A stretch of DNA of 64,000 bases. Source: Planomonospora sp. ID67723. Lineage in GTDB: Bacteria > Actinomycetota > Actinomycetes > Streptosporangiales > Streptosporangiaceae. The position numbers and the translations under genes were made by a program. Positions 61,057 through 64,000 of this stretch are shown piece by piece. The notes below the pieces were generated by a model, which saw nothing but the letters and a program-made list of their open reading frames with translations, made no database searches and was not told the DNA's origin. Position 1 is the first letter of the stretch. Every line of letters starts with the position of its first letter. The stretch spans positions 62,001 through 126,000 of the forward strand of contig NZ_JABTEZ010000004.1 of the NCBI RefSeq assembly GCF_015711605.1. Direction: 5' to 3'.

Positions 61057-62592
61057 ATGACGCATACGATGCATGAATTTGACCGCTATGGGGACGTGCG
61101 GGCGGCGCTTGCCGACCCGGCTCTTGTCCCGGAGCCGCCGACCGCGGACGGCGGTCAGGCCGGGACGAGTGTCGCGTGGCTGCGTGCCACCGTGGCCCGG
61201 TTCAGCTCCGGTGAGTCGCATCGGCGGCGGCGGGCTCTGGTGGAGGCCGAACTGGCCGGGCTGGAGCCTGTCACGCTACGGCGGGCGGTGGCGGCGGGGC
61301 CGGAAGAGGAGGTCCGGGTGCGGGTGGTGCGCACCCTCGCCGAGGCCCTGGGGATGCCGGAGCCCGGGGCGGTTGCGGAGGCAGTGACCGTGGTGGCCGG
61401 GGTCTACTTCGGGGGTGCTGACGCGGCCGCGGACGAGGCGGTTGCCCGACTGGTGGCGCAACTGGTGCCAGAACGGGCGGATGAAGCCAGTCTGGAGGCT
61501 GCCGCCAACCGCATCGGCCTGCTGGTGCAGGCCTGTGCGGCGACGGCTGCGCTGGTGGAGGCCGCGGCCGACAGCGACGTACCGCTGGCCCGGGTGCTCC
61601 GGGAGGTGCCGCCGGTACGGACCATGCGCCGGGTCGCGGCCCGTGCCACTCAGGTCGCCGGTCGGGAGATCGCTGAGGGTGATGTGGTGCTCCTGGATCT
61701 TGCGACCGCCAATCGCGTGCATCCCGTGCCCCTCACCTTCGGTGCGCCGCCGCGGGTCTGCCCGGGCCGGGTTCACGCCCTCGCCTTGGCCGACGGCCTG
61801 CTCCAGCGTCCGCTGACCGCCTTCGCCCGCCTGCACCACCAGGCCACCCCGCTGGTGTTGCCCAACGCCTGGGACTACGCTTCCGCGGCCGCTTTGGCGG
61901 CGCAGGGCTTCCAGGCGATCGGCACCACAAGCCTGGGCGTGGCTGCGGCCGTCGGCTTGCCGGACGGGGCGGCCGCAACCGTCGAAGAGACCTTGGCGCT
62001 GGCCCGCCGGCTCGGACGGGGTTCCTTTCTATTCACCGTCGACGCCGAGGGGGGCTTCAGCGATGACCCGGAAGAGGTGGCCGAGCTGGCACGAAGGCTG
62101 TACGACGCAGGGGCCGCAGGGATCAATCTCGAAGACAGCCGTCCGGACAGCACCCTCGCCCCCGTGGCGCTACACGCCGCGAAGATCGCCGCCGTCAAGG
62201 CCGCCGTGCCCGCGCTGTTCGTGAACGCCCGCACCGACACCTACTGGCTCGGACATCAGGAGGAAGAGACCGCGGCACGCCTCGCGATCTACGAACAGGC
62301 CGGTGCGGACGGGGTGTTCGTGCCAGGGCTGTCGGATCCGGACGGGATCGCCGCCCTGACGTCAACCCTCGTGGTCCCGCTGAACATTCTGTACACGCCA
62401 ACCGGACCCACTCTCGCAGACCTGGCCGCCCTGGGCGTGCGCAGGGTCAGCCTCGGCTCGCTGCTCTACCGCAGGGCCCTGGCGGCGGCTGTGGCCGCCG
62501 CGACCGCCGTCCGCGACGACCGGCCGACGGACCTCACGTCCCTCTGCTACACGGAGGTACAGGCACTGGGGACGTCCGATGGGGCGCCGTAA
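61057..62592 (+). CDS. fusion of a P450-like remnant and a PEP mutase/isocitrate lyase-family domain
   Basis: A protein of 511 residues from the ATG at 61057. Residues 1-250 follow the order of a short cytochrome P450: EFDRYGDVRAALADP, SSGESHRRRRALVEAELAGL (C-helix-like), PPVRTMRRVAARATQVAGRE, GDVVLLDLATANR, then a heme-binding-like loop FGAPPRVCPGR with Cys235. The I-helix A-G-x-[DE]-T-T and the K-helix E-x-x-R are not recognisable. Residues 255-500 are a PEPM/ICL barrel: LPNAWDYASAAALAAQGFQA, FTVDAEGGFSDDPEEVAELA with the D-x-E metal ligands near 329, INLEDSRPD, FVNARTDTYW, GVFVPGLSD. The lyase K-K-C-G-H motif is missing, so PEP-mutase-like C-P or C-C chemistry is more likely than isocitrate lyase. 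Joining these two families in one chain is unusual. Confidence 0.78.
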   Translation: MTHTMHEFDRYGDVRAALADPALVPEPPTADGGQAGTSVAWLRATVARFSSGESHRRRRALVEAELAGLEPVTLRRAVAAGPEEEVRVRVVRTLAEALGMPEPGAVAEAVTVVAGVYFGGADAAADEAVARLVAQLVPERADEASLEAAANRIGLLVQACAATAALVEAAADSDVPLARVLREVPPVRTMRRVAARATQVAGREIAEGDVVLLDLATANRVHPVPLTFGAPPRVCPGRVHALALADGLLQRPLTAFARLHHQATPLVLPNAWDYASAAALAAQGFQAIGTTSLGVAAAVGLPDGAAATVEETLALARRLGRGSFLFTVDAEGGFSDDPEEVAELARRLYDAGAAGINLEDSRPDSTLAPVALHAAKIAAVKAAVPALFVNARTDTYWLGHQEEETAARLAIYEQAGADGVFVPGLSDPDGIAALTSTLVVPLNILYTPTGPTLADLAALGVRRVSLGSLLYRRALAAAVAAATAVRDDRPTDLTSLCYTEVQALGTSDGAP

Positions 62593-62977
62593 AGATCCAC
62601 GTGATGCCCCAGCCGCTTGGAATCAGCACCCGGTCGTGATGATCATCGCCGCCTCCACGGACTCATCAGAGGGCCGATCGCTGCCGCGCACGGGCTCGCC
62701 ACCGAGTCGGAGGCCGCGAAATCCGCGAACGGAGCGCTGCCGGGAGCGGCGGCTGGCTCGATCGGGTGGGCGAGGGGTGCCGCCAGAACCCTCGTTGCCG
62801 ACATTTACGACTCGCTCTGCCCCGGGGGCGGTGGGTCAGCGGGAAATCATCTCCTGAGTTCCCCCAAGGAGCCCGTCGACGGCCACGCCGGCCGGGAAAC
62901 GATGAGATCCCGCCTGATCGAGGTGATCGGACGGGATCTCGCCGACTGCCTTCAGGCCATCTCGAGAACGGCTCTCG
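62593..62977. other. intergenic stretch, no gene seen
   Basis: About 385 bases between the convergent PEP-mutase fusion and the ArsR-type gene. It is open on the plus strand but shows no similarity and no ribosome site. Confidence 0.4.
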
Positions 62978-63973
62978 TCAGATGGGTGTGTGGTCGCGGT
63001 CGAGGAGGGTCAGGCCCGTCTGGGTGGGGTTGTGCAGGACGTTGTTGTGATGCCTGAGGGTCGTGATCAGGCCTGCCTCGCGCAGTACGGCGGTGTGCTG
63101 GCTGATCGCGGCCGATGAGATGTCCAGGCGGCGGGCCAGGGCGCCGGTGGTGGCCACGCCGTCGGCGATGGCGGTGAGCACCGACGCGCGGGTGCGGCCC
63201 AGGAGGTTGGCCAGGGCCCGCGTTGCTGTGCCGGCCGTCCAGATGCCCGCGGCGTGGTCGATGTCGAGCGCGGCAGGGTAGATGAGGATGCAGTCGGCGG
63301 GATCGCCCGGGTCGTACATCACTCCCGGGGTTCGCAGAAAGAACGACGGCACCAGCAGCAGCCCCCGCCCGTCGAGGGCGAAGTCGTCATCGAACTGGTC
63401 GCCGGCATTGATGTGGAGGGTCGGCGGCGTCCACCGGATGCCCGGGTGCAGGCTGGACAGCAGGCCGTCGACGCCTCGGTCGAGCAGGATCGTGCCGCGC
63501 CGGGCGCGCTCGGCGTCCAGGTGCGCGCGCATGGCCGTCCAATGCGGTGCGACGGCGGTGTGGTGGTAGGCCTCCACCGTGGACAGCACCTCCCGCCGGG
63601 CGGCGGGGGTGTCGACGAGCCCGGCCAGCGCGGCCGGCACTCGGCCGTGGTGGCCGGCGTAGAAGTCCAGCTCCGCCCGTACGGCCCGGCGCGACCTGGC
63701 CAGGAAGGCCTCGGCGCTTTCGGCCAGGTCGCGGCCCGGCCCGGCCAGGAGGGCCATGTCGAAGCACGGTAGTCGTGCGGGGGCGATGGCGGCCAGGACC
63801 GCGAACCGCGCATCGAGGCCGCCGCGCACCCGGCGCCGCCATCCGCCGAGCGTCGTCTCCTCGCTGCGCCCGCGCAGCGTGGTCAGGCTGAACAGGGTCT
63901 CGGCCATGGGGCCCAGCGTCGGTGCCACCCGCACCCGCGCCACGTCGTCGGCCGTGAAATGAATCCGGTGCAT
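62978..63973 (-). CDS. ArsR-type regulator with large N-terminal domain (DUF5937-like)
   Basis: A protein of 331 residues. The N-terminal 230 residues (IHFTADDVARVRVAPTLGPM, ETLFSLTTLRGRSEETTLGG, LLLVPSFFLRTPGVMYDPGD) match the effector domain found in actinomycete HTH proteins of the DUF5937 group. The C-terminal 90 residues form a winged helix (LLGRTRASVLTAIADGVATT, GALARRLDISSAAISQHTAV, LREAGLITTLRHHNNVLHNP). The HTH is at the C-terminus, the reverse of usual ArsR proteins. Ligand and target are unknown. ATG at 63973; the upstream region is cut by the window edge. Confidence 0.87.
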   Translation of the reverse strand: MHRIHFTADDVARVRVAPTLGPMAETLFSLTTLRGRSEETTLGGWRRRVRGGLDARFAVLAAIAPARLPCFDMALLAGPGRDLAESAEAFLARSRRAVRAELDFYAGHHGRVPAALAGLVDTPAARREVLSTVEAYHHTAVAPHWTAMRAHLDAERARRGTILLDRGVDGLLSSLHPGIRWTPPTLHINAGDQFDDDFALDGRGLLLVPSFFLRTPGVMYDPGDPADCILIYPAALDIDHAAGIWTAGTATRALANLLGRTRASVLTAIADGVATTGALARRLDISSAAISQHTAVLREAGLITTLRHHNNVLHNPTQTGLTLLDRDHTPI

Positions 63974-64000
63974 CCGCTTCCCTGTTTATGCGTCGGTATC

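Overview
The window is high-GC (roughly 70 %) actinobacterial chromosome. GTG starts are frequent, genes overlap by 4 bp, and antisense reading frames are long, as expected at this GC content. The gene families (MoxR/DUF58 operons, Rv1264-type cyclase, TetR, ArsR and XRE regulators, rifampin phosphotransferase, NRPS) fit a filamentous actinomycete. Something near Streptosporangiaceae or Streptomycetaceae is plausible, but the sequence alone does not fix the genus.

Layout. (1) 1-5 kb is eroded accessory DNA: a cupin gene, fragments of an HTH gene and of a class C beta-lactamase-like hydrolase, a decayed IS5-family end, an intact IS5-family element (2579-3510), a small membrane protein and a broken RibD_C-like gene. 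(2) 5-24 kb holds mostly monocistronic genes: Mth938-domain protein, metallo-hydrolase, a 723-aa protein with a repeated MG-x-HT-x-AW motif, cupin, adenylate cyclase, trpF, a divergent ArsR/flavin monooxygenase pair, a lipoprotein, a TSCPD protein, a TetR/DUF4386 pair with a clear operator, an orphan histidine kinase, a cyclase-family hydrolase, a YwqJ-type deaminase and a secreted Xaa-Pro dipeptidyl-peptidase. (3) 24-36 kb has two MoxR-DUF58 operons on opposite strands, separated by an amidohydrolase/LysR pair and three methyltransferase genes. (4) 35-41 kb has a degenerate kinase-lobe membrane protein, a DUF2268 protease behind a MerR-type promoter, an orphan response regulator, a cupin protein and an MFS/XRE pair. 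(5) 41.7-55.0 kb is one plus-strand biosynthetic operon ending in a strong hairpin: MFS exporter, stand-alone condensation protein, C-A-T NRPS, acyl-CoA dehydrogenase-like flavoenzyme, two A-T didomain proteins and a C-T-SDR protein. (6) 55-56.3 kb has an IS630 remnant and a second identical-length IS5-family copy. (7) 56.5-64 kb carries a rifampin phosphotransferase, two unrecognised small genes, a P450-remnant/PEP-mutase fusion and an ArsR-type regulator.

The NRPS operon is the main candidate for an undescribed system. It has three adenylation domains, four carrier domains and three condensation domains (one with an altered active-site motif) on five separate proteins. It has an embedded dehydrogenase, no thioesterase, no MbtH protein, and a reductase-like SDR fused behind the last carrier. 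Hand-read specificity codes suggest a basic, possibly hydroxyornithine-like residue for the first module, an unrecognised substrate for the second, and an aliphatic residue (Ile/Val type) for the third. A small linear or cyclised peptide released reductively is a reasonable inference. Secondary candidates are the orphan YwqJ-like deaminase, the large protein with the duplicated motif, and the P450/PEP-mutase fusion.

The two IS5-family copies lie in direct orientation 52.8 kb apart and bracket almost the whole window. Recombination between them would delete the NRPS operon and most other genes as a circle.
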